This document shows positions 28,734-36,731 of a stretch of 64,000 nucleotides of DNA, one piece after another. The notes beneath the pieces are model-generated. The model ran no database searches, had not been told where the DNA came from, and saw only the letters and a program-made list of their open reading frames with translations. Made by a program: the position numbers and the translations under genes. The number at the start of each line of letters is the position of its first letter. The first letter of the stretch is position 1. Source of the DNA: Clostridiaceae bacterium (GTDB taxonomy: Bacteria > Cyanobacteriota > Vampirovibrionia > Gastranaerophilales > Gastranaerophilaceae); NCBI GenBank assembly GCA_022641775.1, contig JALCDS010000011.1:1-64000 (forward strand). The letters run 5' to 3'.

Positions 28734-29360
28734 ATGTATTTTGATAGAAAATGTAAAATAACTTATATAGCTCATGGAGCCACAATTTATTCAGATGAAA
28801 ACAGATTTTCTGATGTAGAAAATTATCCGCCTCTATCAGAGGAAGGGATTGAAGAGGTAAATAAATTATGCGATTTTTTAAGAATTAGACGTATAAAAAA
28901 TGACAAAATTATTTCATCATCTGCTACAAGAACTCTTCAGACTGCAAAAATTATTGCAAAAATGTACAAACAAGAATTTGAAGTTGTTAATACCTTATCT
29001 ACAAGAAAATGTGGAAGTTATAATGGACTTACTTTTGAACAAGTTGAAGAAAAATATCCTGAAGCGTTATACAAGTTGATTAATGATACAAAGGTTCCAA
29101 CTCCTGATGATGCGGAAGCTGTTTCAGATTTTGTAAAAAGAATTTCAAAGTCTATTAATACTCTTGTAAATACTAATATTGGCTCAAGAATTATTGTTGT
29201 TACTCATCCCGATGTTATAAAAGCTGCTGTATGTAAAGCTTTAAAAATGCCACATTCTTCACTTCAGCATATATATATAAAGACCGGCAGCGCAACCCAA
29301 ATAAGCTATTTTGAAAAGTGGGAAAGCCTTGTATATTGTGATCATACACCTGCAGTATAA
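28734..29360 (+). CDS. Histidine phosphatase-superfamily protein with altered RHG motif
   Basis: 208 residues of the phosphoglycerate-mutase-like fold. The usual RHG at the first strand is AHG here (A13-H14-G15, ITYIAHGAT): the nucleophilic His is present but the phosphate-binding Arg is Ala. Other marks are intact: PPLSEEGIEE, SSATRTLQTAKII with its Arg, the acid in the GSYNGLTFEQVEE segment, and the second His in VVTHPDV. So it may be a weak phosphatase or binder. AAGGAAAAG precedes the start. Its end overlaps the convergent radical-SAM gene by 19 bp. Confidence 0.8.
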   Translation: MYFDRKCKITYIAHGATIYSDENRFSDVENYPPLSEEGIEEVNKLCDFLRIRRIKNDKIISSSATRTLQTAKIIAKMYKQEFEVVNTLSTRKCGSYNGLTFEQVEEKYPEALYKLINDTKVPTPDDAEAVSDFVKRISKSINTLVNTNIGSRIIVVTHPDVIKAAVCKALKMPHSSLQHIYIKTGSATQISYFEKWESLVYCDHTPAV

Positions 29361-30889
29361 CTTAAAAGTCTTTTGTTTTCGTTTATCAAAAATTCTTTGC
29401 CAGGTTTTATGTCAATAAAATCCCACGGTAAATCTTTCTCAAAGGCTATATCGCTATTTGCAAATTTATCAGCGTTTATATTATATTTTTTCGCTGCAGC
29501 ATTAAATGCGCCCAATTTGCCTCCGAGCTTATAAACTTCTATTATAAAATCAGTGAGAGTATTATCGCCCCGTGAAAGAACTGCTTGCCAATAATCCCAT
29601 TTTGCACTTGAAAATGTAGATTTTATGCCTAATTTGTGGAGTTCTTTTTTCAAAAAATTAGATTTTGTTTCGATAGATTTTATACTATCTCGGCCAAACC
29701 ATTGAAACGGAGTATGAGGCTTTGGTACAAAAGTAGAAAACCCAAATGAAATATTAAATCCTTTATTAGCGGATTTGATTTTTTTTGCTAGGCTAACAAT
29801 TTCATTCAAATCATCTTGATTTTCAGTTGGTAAACCTATCATTCCATAGAATTTAAGACCTTTAAGTCCGGATTCTTTTGCTATTTTTACTGCTTCCAAA
29901 ATTTGAGACTCTGTAATATGTTTGTTTATTACTTTTCTTAGTCGCTCGCTCCCGGCTTCAATAGCCAGAGTTGAATTTTTTTGTCCCGCAACAACCAATG
30001 TTTTTACAATATTAGGTTTTACGGCATCAACCCTTAGTGAAGAAATACTCATTTCTATGTGTTCTCCGGATGCTATTCGATTATAGATATAATCACATAT
30101 TTCTTCAAAATATGGATAGGCCGATATTTGAGCACCTAAAAGTGCAATTTTGTTAGTCTTTGTCAATCCCATATCAATAACTTTTCTCAAACTTTCATAA
30201 GGCATAAATCTGATTGGTAGATTAAGATATGATGCAAGGCAGAATCCGCAGCAATTTGAACAACCTCTTTCAACTTCTACAATAAATGTGTGTTTAAAAA
30301 ATGCATTTTCGCTTAATATAGGAGTATAAATACAATCTGTGAGTTTTTTTGTTATTTTAACTACTTTTTTGTTGTTTAAATTTGGAACGTAGATGCCTTC
30401 AAGTTCAGATAATAATTTTAATATTTCAGATTTTGATTTATCTTTATTGTTTTTAATTATATTGGTGAGTTTTATTGTTACATCCTCACCATCACCGATA
30501 ATAAAGAAATCAAAAATATCTTTGTATGGTTCTGGATTTGCAGTAACAACTGGACCCCCAGCGCAAATCAGAGGGTAATCTTCTCCTCTTTCATTTGTCT
30601 TATATGGTATGTTGTGCTTGTCAAACATTGCCAAAAAAGTTAAAAAATCCAAGTCAAATGAAAATGAAAAAGCAATAAGATTGCAATGTTTTATATTAAA
30701 ATGTGCAGATTCGGTATCTGAAGTTAGCCTTGAGACGCTTATATCTTCTATTTCATCAAGAGTTTTATAAATCCATAAATATCCGAGTGAAGACAAAGCA
30801 AAGGATTCTATTCCTGCAAATGCAACGCAAACGTCAAGCTTTACTTGCTTTTCTTTTGTTTGTTTATTATATAAATATATATCTTGCAT
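29342..30889 (-). CDS. Radical SAM protein (YgiQ/B12-type N-terminus)
   Basis: 515 residues. An N-terminal domain (about 1-185) has the layout of cobalamin-binding-like domains, with FSFSFDLDFL and CAGGPVVTANPEPY. The radical-SAM core carries CSNCCGFC (CX3CX2C), AIEAGSERLR and KFYGMIGLPTE. The C-terminal 150 residues resemble the SPASM/TRAM-free tail of the TIGR03960-type family and end near a WDFID. Function of that family is not established. The ATG follows the AI-2E stop directly (TAAATG), with a GGAAAA-type site, so the two are coupled. Confidence 0.82.
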   Translation of the reverse strand: MQDIYLYNKQTKEKQVKLDVCVAFAGIESFALSSLGYLWIYKTLDEIEDISVSRLTSDTESAHFNIKHCNLIAFSFSFDLDFLTFLAMFDKHNIPYKTNERGEDYPLICAGGPVVTANPEPYKDIFDFFIIGDGEDVTIKLTNIIKNNKDKSKSEILKLLSELEGIYVPNLNNKKVVKITKKLTDCIYTPILSENAFFKHTFIVEVERGCSNCCGFCLASYLNLPIRFMPYESLRKVIDMGLTKTNKIALLGAQISAYPYFEEICDYIYNRIASGEHIEMSISSLRVDAVKPNIVKTLVVAGQKNSTLAIEAGSERLRKVINKHITESQILEAVKIAKESGLKGLKFYGMIGLPTENQDDLNEIVSLAKKIKSANKGFNISFGFSTFVPKPHTPFQWFGRDSIKSIETKSNFLKKELHKLGIKSTFSSAKWDYWQAVLSRGDNTLTDFIIEVYKLGGKLGAFNAAAKKYNINADKFANSDIAFEKDLPWDFIDIKPGKEFLINENKRLLSYTAGV

Positions 30890-31945
30890 TTATTCTGTTT
30901 TTCCTATTACAGAGCCTTTGTTAAGTGGTGCAATATATAATTCATCAATTAAAACGCAAATTGTTGCAGCTATAGCAGGAGATAGTAATACTCCCCAAAA
31001 TCCGATAAATTGATCAGCCAAAAATAATGCTAAAAATATAGTTAACGGATGTAATGACATTAATTTGCCAAACAAAAACGGTCTTACCAGACAATTAGAA
31101 AGTTGCTGAATTAACAAGAATAACGCAGCTATCAATACTATTTTTATTATACCAAGATGTATAGCAGCACTAATAATACAAATCAGAGCAATTGTTGGTC
31201 CGACAACCGGTACTATATCTAAAAGTCCGCTTAACAAACCAAGGAGCGTTGCATAATGTACTCCAAAAAGCAACAATACAACCGAAACCATTATGCCTAT
31301 TGCGAGCATAGATAACAACTGTCCTCTTACGTAACCACCTACTTTTCCGCTGATGGATTCGACAATATTCATAGCTTTCCCTTTTAAATCAGGAGGAATT
31401 AATGCTAAAAATTTATCTTTTAAGTATTCTTTGTCTGAAAGCATATAAAAAAGTATCATCGTTAATGCTAAACCTATAACCAAAAACTGAAATATATTAG
31501 TTGTAATAACAACAGATTGGTCGATTACATTTTTTGCCATCGCCGGGGATTTATTTAGCAAAGAACTTATATCAATATTATTCAGACTTATAAATTCTGA
31601 TAATTTGAGTCCGAATGGGTGAGCTGTGGAAAGAAAATGTGATATGCTATCAAGTTTTTCCGGCGCTGATGATATCAAAAGCGCCACTTCTTTTGCTCCG
31701 ACAACAAATATAGGAATAAACAAGGCTTGTATTAATAAAAAACTCATCACAATAACAATAATTATTGCCATTGTTCTATTCATTTTTTTGCTTAATTTTT
31801 CAACAAAAGGGTCTAACGCACATGCAAATACATATGCTGCAAAGAATAATAGCAATATATTCATTATCTTAGGTATTGCCAACATAAAAAGAATGGCAAC
31901 TATAAAAAATATAATATTTTTATATGTAAAAAGCTTTTTTATCAT
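30890..31945 (-). CDS. AI-2E family transporter
   Basis: 351 residues and about eight TM segments in the PF01594 order: a paired N-terminal TM with ALDPFVEKL, a long soluble loop (about 85-150), then the conserved stretch GKVGGYVRGQLL, LFGVHYATLLGLLSGLLDIVPVVGP and LVRPFLFGKLMSLHP. The family includes putative autoinducer exporters and Na+/H+ antiporters; the substrate here is unknown. GAGG precedes the ATG. Confidence 0.9.
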   Translation of the reverse strand: MIKKLFTYKNIIFFIVAILFMLAIPKIMNILLLFFAAYVFACALDPFVEKLSKKMNRTMAIIIVIVMSFLLIQALFIPIFVVGAKEVALLISSAPEKLDSISHFLSTAHPFGLKLSEFISLNNIDISSLLNKSPAMAKNVIDQSVVITTNIFQFLVIGLALTMILFYMLSDKEYLKDKFLALIPPDLKGKAMNIVESISGKVGGYVRGQLLSMLAIGIMVSVVLLLFGVHYATLLGLLSGLLDIVPVVGPTIALICIISAAIHLGIIKIVLIAALFLLIQQLSNCLVRPFLFGKLMSLHPLTIFLALFLADQFIGFWGVLLSPAIAATICVLIDELYIAPLNKGSVIGKTE

Positions 31946-32150
31946 AAATTTACCTCATTTAAAATTGGTCAAGCTAAATATATTACAAATCAATGTAAAT
32001 TGCAAGAAGTTGAGATATCAAGCTTTTTAGACCTTATGATTTTGCTTTGTAAAGTTATGTAAACATAAAAGTATATAAAAAGGCAATAAAAAATAAATGA
32101 AATACTTTATATATTTACGAGGACTAAATAAACATAAGGACTAGACGATC
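31946..32150 (+). promoter_or_regulatory. GGCAAT-N15-TACTTTAT promoter, copy A
   Basis: GGCAAT at 32082-32087, 15 nt, TACTTTATATAT from 32103, start codon 48 nt after the -10-like box. The upstream TTTGTAAAGT and AGTATATAAAAA are also shared with copies B and D. The rest of this divergent gap is featureless. Confidence 0.6.
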
Positions 32151-32750
32151 ATGGGTTTCCTATCAGGAGCATTTGGAAAAATTGAAGCTCATAGGGCATT
32201 GCTGAGAGCACAGCATGAACAGACGAACATCACTCGCCAAGCGATTAGGGTGCAGCGTCAGATTCAGCTGAAGCAAACGCAATTAAACAATCAAGAACGC
32301 ACTATGAACAATTATATGCAGAGGATGCAATATGCAGCCATGATGTCTAACATGAATGCATATCAATCGGTTAATGGTGGGTCATTATTCGGAAACGGAA
32401 CAACAGGTAGCACAACAGGAACAACTGGTACGACTGGCACTACAGGTACTACTGGTTCTACAAGTCCAACAGGTATGCAAGATCAAAGTAATCAATACGC
32501 TTATTATCAACAAAGAAATATGGAAATACAACAACAATTTTCACAAATGCAAGAAATGCAAACACAGGCATTTGATGCATATAAGGATATGGAAATGCAG
32601 TCATTACAGGATTTAGAAGAAGACTTGACAGCAAGAAAAGAATCTTTAGACAGCCAAATTGCACTTCTCAAAGAAGAATATCAAGAGAAGAAGAACGAAG
32701 AAAAAGAAGGCGCGAAAGATATGGTCGGAGCTTCTGGAAGCCAAGGTTAA
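32151..32750 (+). CDS. Coiled-coil protein with Thr-Gly repeat linker
   Basis: No family recognised. 199 residues: an N-terminal helical segment (MGFLSGAFGKIEAHRALLRA) and Gln/Arg-rich coiled coil (to about 70), a low-complexity linker of TTG/GT repeats (about 80-105, nt 32395-32465), then a second Gln/Glu/Lys coiled coil that is strongly charged. No signal peptide or TM. AAGGACTA precedes the ATG by 7 nt. It is driven by the shared GGCAAT promoter, and its N-terminal style (MG..SQ/AF... R) recalls the 38481 protein. Filament or scaffold role is a guess. Confidence 0.72.
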   Translation: MGFLSGAFGKIEAHRALLRAQHEQTNITRQAIRVQRQIQLKQTQLNNQERTMNNYMQRMQYAAMMSNMNAYQSVNGGSLFGNGTTGSTTGTTGTTGTTGTTGSTSPTGMQDQSNQYAYYQQRNMEIQQQFSQMQEMQTQAFDAYKDMEMQSLQDLEEDLTARKESLDSQIALLKEEYQEKKNEEKEGAKDMVGASGSQG

Positions 32751-32753
32751 TAG

Positions 32754-32789
32754 AAAAATCCCTCAGTTCAAAACTGAGGGATTTTTTTT
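32754..32789. terminator. Bidirectional terminator between 32151 gene and ferredoxin
   Basis: AAAAATCCCTCAGTT pairs with AACTGAGGGATTTTT, followed by T8. Confidence 0.92.
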
Positions 32790-32973
32790 AGTATTCATTT
32801 AAATCAATTGCATCAACAGGACAGTTAAGAGCTGCATCAATGCAACTTTCTTCATTTCCTTCAATTTTATCTCTGTTTACTGTTGCATAATTTTTGTATA
32901 ACTCAAAAACTTCAGGATTTATTTGTGAACAGATACCACAGCCAATACAACTTTTTAAAACTCTTATAAACAT
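32788..32973 (-). CDS. Single [4Fe-4S] ferredoxin
   Basis: 61 residues. CIGCGIC near residue 9 gives three ligands (CX2CX2C) and CPVDAI near the end gives the fourth, as in monocluster ferredoxins; an additional Cys lies nearby. It would carry electrons at low potential to partner enzymes. No ribosome site; AATAAT lies 6 nt before the ATG. thrB follows in the same direction after the opposite side, 48 bp upstream, but is not clearly in one operon. Confidence 0.9.
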   Translation of the reverse strand: MFIRVLKSCIGCGICSQINPEVFELYKNYATVNRDKIEGNEESCIDAALNCPVDAIDLNEY

Positions 32974-33020
32974 AATACAATTATTGCCTATAAGTATAGC
33001 TATAACATCAGTATAAAGGG

Positions 33021-33968
33021 CTATTCATCTTGAGATATAAAAGTAGCACCATTCTTTTCAACAGGCAAAGTCATTATTTCAACATTAAAATCTAAACTTT
33101 CAAAAGTTTCTTTGATAACAGATTTTATACCTTCCAAATTATCTTTTGTTGAAATTACAAGAATTGCAGGCCCTGCACCACTTAAAACACAACCAATTAC
33201 GCTATCATCATGTTTTAGGTTTTCAGAAACTTCTGCAAACCCTGGTACTAATTTTTTTCTGTATGGTTGATGCAATCTGTCTTGCAAAGCTATTTTCATC
33301 AATTCTTTGTCCTTTTGATGAACAGCCTGAACAAACATAGCCATTCGTTTTGCATTAAATACAGCATCTTTCATCGGAACTTCAAGCGGCAATACGGATC
33401 TGGATATATCTGTTGCCAATTCATAATCCGGAATACAGATAGTTATTTGCCAATCATCAGGCCAGTCTAATTTTGAATAAATAATGCTGCCATCCTCTTC
33501 TTGGCTGGATATACATAAACCGCCTAAAATTGCGGGTGTAACATTATCAGGGTGTCCTTCAACTTCTGTAGCAATTGATAATAGTGCTAACTCATCGGCA
33601 GGGTCTCCTAATAGTTTATTTGCAGCCAGTAATCCTCCGACAATAACGGAAGCACTACTTCCTAATCCACGTGCAACCGGGATTTGGGAACTTATATTTA
33701 TTTTTAATTCACTTGGAGATTGTCCAATTGAATTGTATAGTAATTTTACAGCCTTGTAAACAATGCTATTTTCATCCATTGGAATTTGTTCCAAAGACAA
33801 ATCATCAATAGAGTTTTCGTCTGCCATAACGTTTATTTCTATACCGGTTCCTGGAAGAACAGTTTCTTCAATAGTTATGGTATTGTATATTGGGAGTGCC
33901 ATTCCCAGACAATCAAAGCCTGGACCTAGATTTGCCGTTGTGGCCGGCACTTTTACACTTATTTTCAT
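33021..33968 (-). CDS. thrB: Homoserine kinase
   Basis: Phosphorylates L-homoserine in threonine synthesis. The 315 residues fit the GHMP family: VPATTANLGPGFDCLG, the nucleotide loop PVARGLGSSASVIVGG and the late GAVLSGAGPAIL-like motif (GCVLSGAGPAI). AGAAAGG precedes the ATG. thrC and hom are not adjacent. Confidence 0.97.
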   Translation of the reverse strand: MKISVKVPATTANLGPGFDCLGMALPIYNTITIEETVLPGTGIEINVMADENSIDDLSLEQIPMDENSIVYKAVKLLYNSIGQSPSELKINISSQIPVARGLGSSASVIVGGLLAANKLLGDPADELALLSIATEVEGHPDNVTPAILGGLCISSQEEDGSIIYSKLDWPDDWQITICIPDYELATDISRSVLPLEVPMKDAVFNAKRMAMFVQAVHQKDKELMKIALQDRLHQPYRKKLVPGFAEVSENLKHDDSVIGCVLSGAGPAILVISTKDNLEGIKSVIKETFESLDFNVEIMTLPVEKNGATFISQDE

Positions 33969-34080
33969 AAAAATTACCTTTCTAATCTATATTATAACAA
34001 AAATATATCAAAAATGTAAAATATACATAAATTTGGATATTTAAGATATTTAAATAAGTTGAACTATACTGAAATAGCTA

Positions 34081-34095
34081 TATAATCAATATATG
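34081..34095 (+). promoter_or_regulatory. -10 box 6 nt before the 34093 start (leaderless)
   Basis: TTGAAC (34059-34064), 16-nt spacer and TATAAT (34081-34086), then CAATAT and ATG; no ribosome site fits. Confidence 0.6.
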
Positions 34096-35442
34096 AACGA
34101 TTTTTGTCCATATTTTACAAATGATGGCTCTATAGGGCTCTATTCACCGACCGTAGATGATATTTACCATTCTACGTACGGAGCATTGACCGAAGCTTAT
34201 GAAAAATTTATTTTGCCGGCAGACTTTGAAAAGTTTTTTGAAAATAATAATCAAATAAAAATTCTGGATATTTGTTTTGGAATTGGATATAATTCTAAAA
34301 GTTTTTTAAATTTTTTTCTTGAAAAAATTTTTAATAAAAAAAAATATATTCAAAATATAGAACATAACGCGCAGATATATACCGATAATATTTTACCAAC
34401 AAATGAAGAAAAAAAATCTAACAGCAATAGTATATATGACGACAAGATACATACCGATAATAAATCATGTAAATTTTCTGGAGATTCCGCATGCAATAAC
34501 AAAAAATTTAAAATTTTTATTAATGCAATTGATAATGATAAAAATTTATTATTTATCTCTCCGTTTTTAAAAAATTCAGGTAAAAATAAAAAAATGCTTT
34601 TCAAAAATGAAAAGATTGAAAAATTTAGGAAAGTAAAGGTCAAAAAAAGATTCAAGTTAAAAGATGAAATAAATATAATTTTATTAGAAAATTTAATATC
34701 GAACTTTGATGATTTTTTAGATGATGAAAATTTGCAGAAAATTTTAACAGCAAAACAATATAATCAATTTTTTGATAAATATATGATAGATTTGTACAAA
34801 TATAAGCAAAAAATTAGGTATAATAAGACCTCTAAACACGGTTTAATGACCTTCTTACATAATATATATTATAGGTATGTATCTAAACGCCATAAAAAGG
34901 CTCTGAACTGCCTTAAATTAAACGCTATTCAAATGAACTTTAACTGCGAGGATGCCAGAATGGCTTTATTAAGGGATGATGCGCTTTATAATTTTATATT
35001 TTTAGATGCATTTACTCCTTCTAAATGTCCTTGCTTATGGAGTGTGGATTTTTTTAAAGAGTTATATAATCATCTTGAGCAAGATGGTATGCTCTTAACT
35101 TATTCTAGTTCGGCAAGTGTTAGACATGCTCTTTTAGCTTCAGGATTTTATGTAGGAAAAATATATTCAAGTTTATCTAAAAAGTATTTAGGTACAGTGG
35201 CAACAAAAAATAAATTATTGATAAAATATGAACTCTCAGAATACGATTTAGGGCTTATAAAATCTAAAGCAGGTATATTTTATCGTGATGAAAATTTGGA
35301 TGCTCTTAATTGCGAAATAAATACGTTGCATGAGAAAGAGGTTGAAGAAAGCGACTTATTATCAAGTTCAAAATTTATTAATTCTTATAAAAAGTCTCAT
35401 AACAACAAAAAAGAGGAAAACAATTACGGAGAAGTATTATGA
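34093..35442 (+). CDS. MnmD-like tRNA methyltransferase with large insertion
   Basis: 449 residues. Both ends match the methyltransferase domain of MnmC (MnmD), which methylates nm5(s2)U34 of tRNA: VDDIYHSTYGALTEAYEKF, the SAM site ILDICFGIGYNSKSFL, FIFLDAFTPSKCPCLWSVDFF, and the SSSASVRHALLASGFYV segment. Normal MnmD is about 220-250 residues; the excess lies mostly between about residues 85 and 265, Lys/Asn-rich and low in complexity, and contains two copies of a short repeat (34368-34397, 34446-34468) found inverted in the next gene. Leaderless start. The end overlaps the FAD oxidoreductase by 4 bp. Confidence 0.8.
   Translation: MNDFCPYFTNDGSIGLYSPTVDDIYHSTYGALTEAYEKFILPADFEKFFENNNQIKILDICFGIGYNSKSFLNFFLEKIFNKKKYIQNIEHNAQIYTDNILPTNEEKKSNSNSIYDDKIHTDNKSCKFSGDSACNNKKFKIFINAIDNDKNLLFISPFLKNSGKNKKMLFKNEKIEKFRKVKVKKRFKLKDEINIILLENLISNFDDFLDDENLQKILTAKQYNQFFDKYMIDLYKYKQKIRYNKTSKHGLMTFLHNIYYRYVSKRHKKALNCLKLNAIQMNFNCEDARMALLRDDALYNFIFLDAFTPSKCPCLWSVDFFKELYNHLEQDGMLLTYSSSASVRHALLASGFYVGKIYSSLSKKYLGTVATKNKLLIKYELSEYDLGLIKSKAGIFYRDENLDALNCEINTLHEKEVEESDLLSSSKFINSYKKSHNNKKEENNYGEVL
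34368..34468 (-). repeat. Short in-frame repeat element, copy 1
   Basis: Read on the minus strand, unit X (34468-34446) and unit Y (34397-34368) both carry TTATCGGTATRTA. X matches 35821-35843 at 21/23 and Y matches 35862-35891 at 25/30. A weaker third unit in plus orientation is at 34868-34883 (one mismatch to X over 16 nt). Confidence 0.7.
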
Positions 35443-36731
35443 TTTATGACATAGCAATAGTTGGTGGTGGCACCGCAGGTTGTGCTGCAGCTTATATAGC
35501 CGGAAAATTGGGCTTGAAATCAATAATAATAGAAAAAAATATACATTTAGGCGGTACAATAACTTCAGGGCTTGTTATTCCGATAATGCAATCTGGCGAA
35601 AATCAAATAAATACTGATTTTTATAATGATTTAGTGCTTGAATTAAAGGCTGTTAATGGTCAAATTACATATCAAGGTAATCAAGGTTGGTTCAATCCGG
35701 AGCTTTTGAAGATAGTCTTGGATAACATGATGTCAAAAGTTGGAGTAGACATACTTTTTAATACTATGGTTACGGATGTAAGTATTGAGAATAAAAAGAT
35801 TAACAGGTTATACCTAAATAATAATTTATTATCGGTATGTAACGATAAGTTATACTGTCAAAATAAAATGTTATCGGTATATATCGACGCGAAATATGTA
35901 ATTGATTCAACAGGAAATTGTGAAATTGGAAAATTTTCAAACTGCGAATTTTTAGAAAATCATGAAAATATTCAGCCACCAAGTTTAAGATTTATTATGG
36001 AAAATGTAAATGTTAAAGAATTTGCAGATTGGATTTGTTTATTAGATAGTAATCGTGATGTTACAACCTCTGAATATATTGGAAATCAATGCCACTGTTC
36101 TACCGCATACACATGGGATAGCGCTAAAAAGTGGGCATTAGCGCCTTTATTTGAGGACGCCGTAAAGAATAAAGTTTTAAAAGATACTGATAGAAACTAT
36201 TTTCAGGTATTTTCAATAGCAGGAATGTCCTCAGCAATAGCTTTTAATTGTCCTCGAATTATTGATGATATTGATTTTGACGATGGTATATCAATATCAA
36301 ATGCAATAATGTCGGCACGTGCAGCTATTTTGAGGCTGTCAAACTTTTGTAAGCTTTATTTAAAAGGGTTTGAAAACTCATATATATCAAATATAGCGGA
36401 TATGCTTGGCGTCCGTGCTTCCAGAAGAATTAAAGGGAAGTATGTTTATACCATTGAGGATCTAAAATCCGGCAAAAAGTTCGAGCATCCTGTTCTTATT
36501 TCTAACTACCCAGTAGATGTGCATTCAAAAGACAAGAACTCTTCCACGTTGGAGGTTGTTAAAGACTATCAGCTACCTATTGAAAGTCTTATGTCTAAAG
36601 ATGTAGATAATTTATTTGTTGCCGGAAGGTGTTTATCTGCTGATGCTATGGCTCAAGGTGCTTTGCGCGTACAGGCAAGTTGTTTTTCTATGGGTGAAGG
36701 TGTTGCTAAATATATAAAAAGCATTATTTAA
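35439..36731 (+). CDS. FAD-dependent oxidoreductase (FAD_oxidored family)
   Basis: 430 residues. N-terminal dinucleotide fold DIAIVGGGTAGCAAAYIAG followed by GGTITSGLV, middle ADWI region, and late motif NLFVAGRCLSADAMAQGALR, which belong to the PF12831-type flavoproteins. Substrate of the family is mostly unknown. About 20 residues near 125-145 (LLSVCNDKLYCQNKMLSVY) are encoded by the short repeat and seem to be an insertion before the IDAKYVIDSTG strand. ATG overlaps the MnmD-like stop (ATGA), so the two are co-translated, reminiscent of the two halves of MnmC, though this is a different flavoprotein family. Confidence 0.82.
   Translation: MIYDIAIVGGGTAGCAAAYIAGKLGLKSIIIEKNIHLGGTITSGLVIPIMQSGENQINTDFYNDLVLELKAVNGQITYQGNQGWFNPELLKIVLDNMMSKVGVDILFNTMVTDVSIENKKINRLYLNNNLLSVCNDKLYCQNKMLSVYIDAKYVIDSTGNCEIGKFSNCEFLENHENIQPPSLRFIMENVNVKEFADWICLLDSNRDVTTSEYIGNQCHCSTAYTWDSAKKWALAPLFEDAVKNKVLKDTDRNYFQVFSIAGMSSAIAFNCPRIIDDIDFDDGISISNAIMSARAAILRLSNFCKLYLKGFENSYISNIADMLGVRASRRIKGKYVYTIEDLKSGKKFEHPVLISNYPVDVHSKDKNSSTLEVVKDYQLPIESLMSKDVDNLFVAGRCLSADAMAQGALRVQASCFSMGEGVAKYIKSII
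35821..35891 (+). repeat. Short in-frame repeat element, copy 2
   Basis: Units X (35821-35843) and Y (35862-35891) on the plus strand, 18 nt apart (48 nt in copy 1), in opposite orientation to the copy in the previous gene. The reading frame is kept through both. Confidence 0.7.

Noticed and set aside
32958-32990. GGCAAT on the minus strand before ferredoxin as a fifth regulon site
   Set aside because: GGCAAT is present but no TACTTTAT follows at 15 nt.
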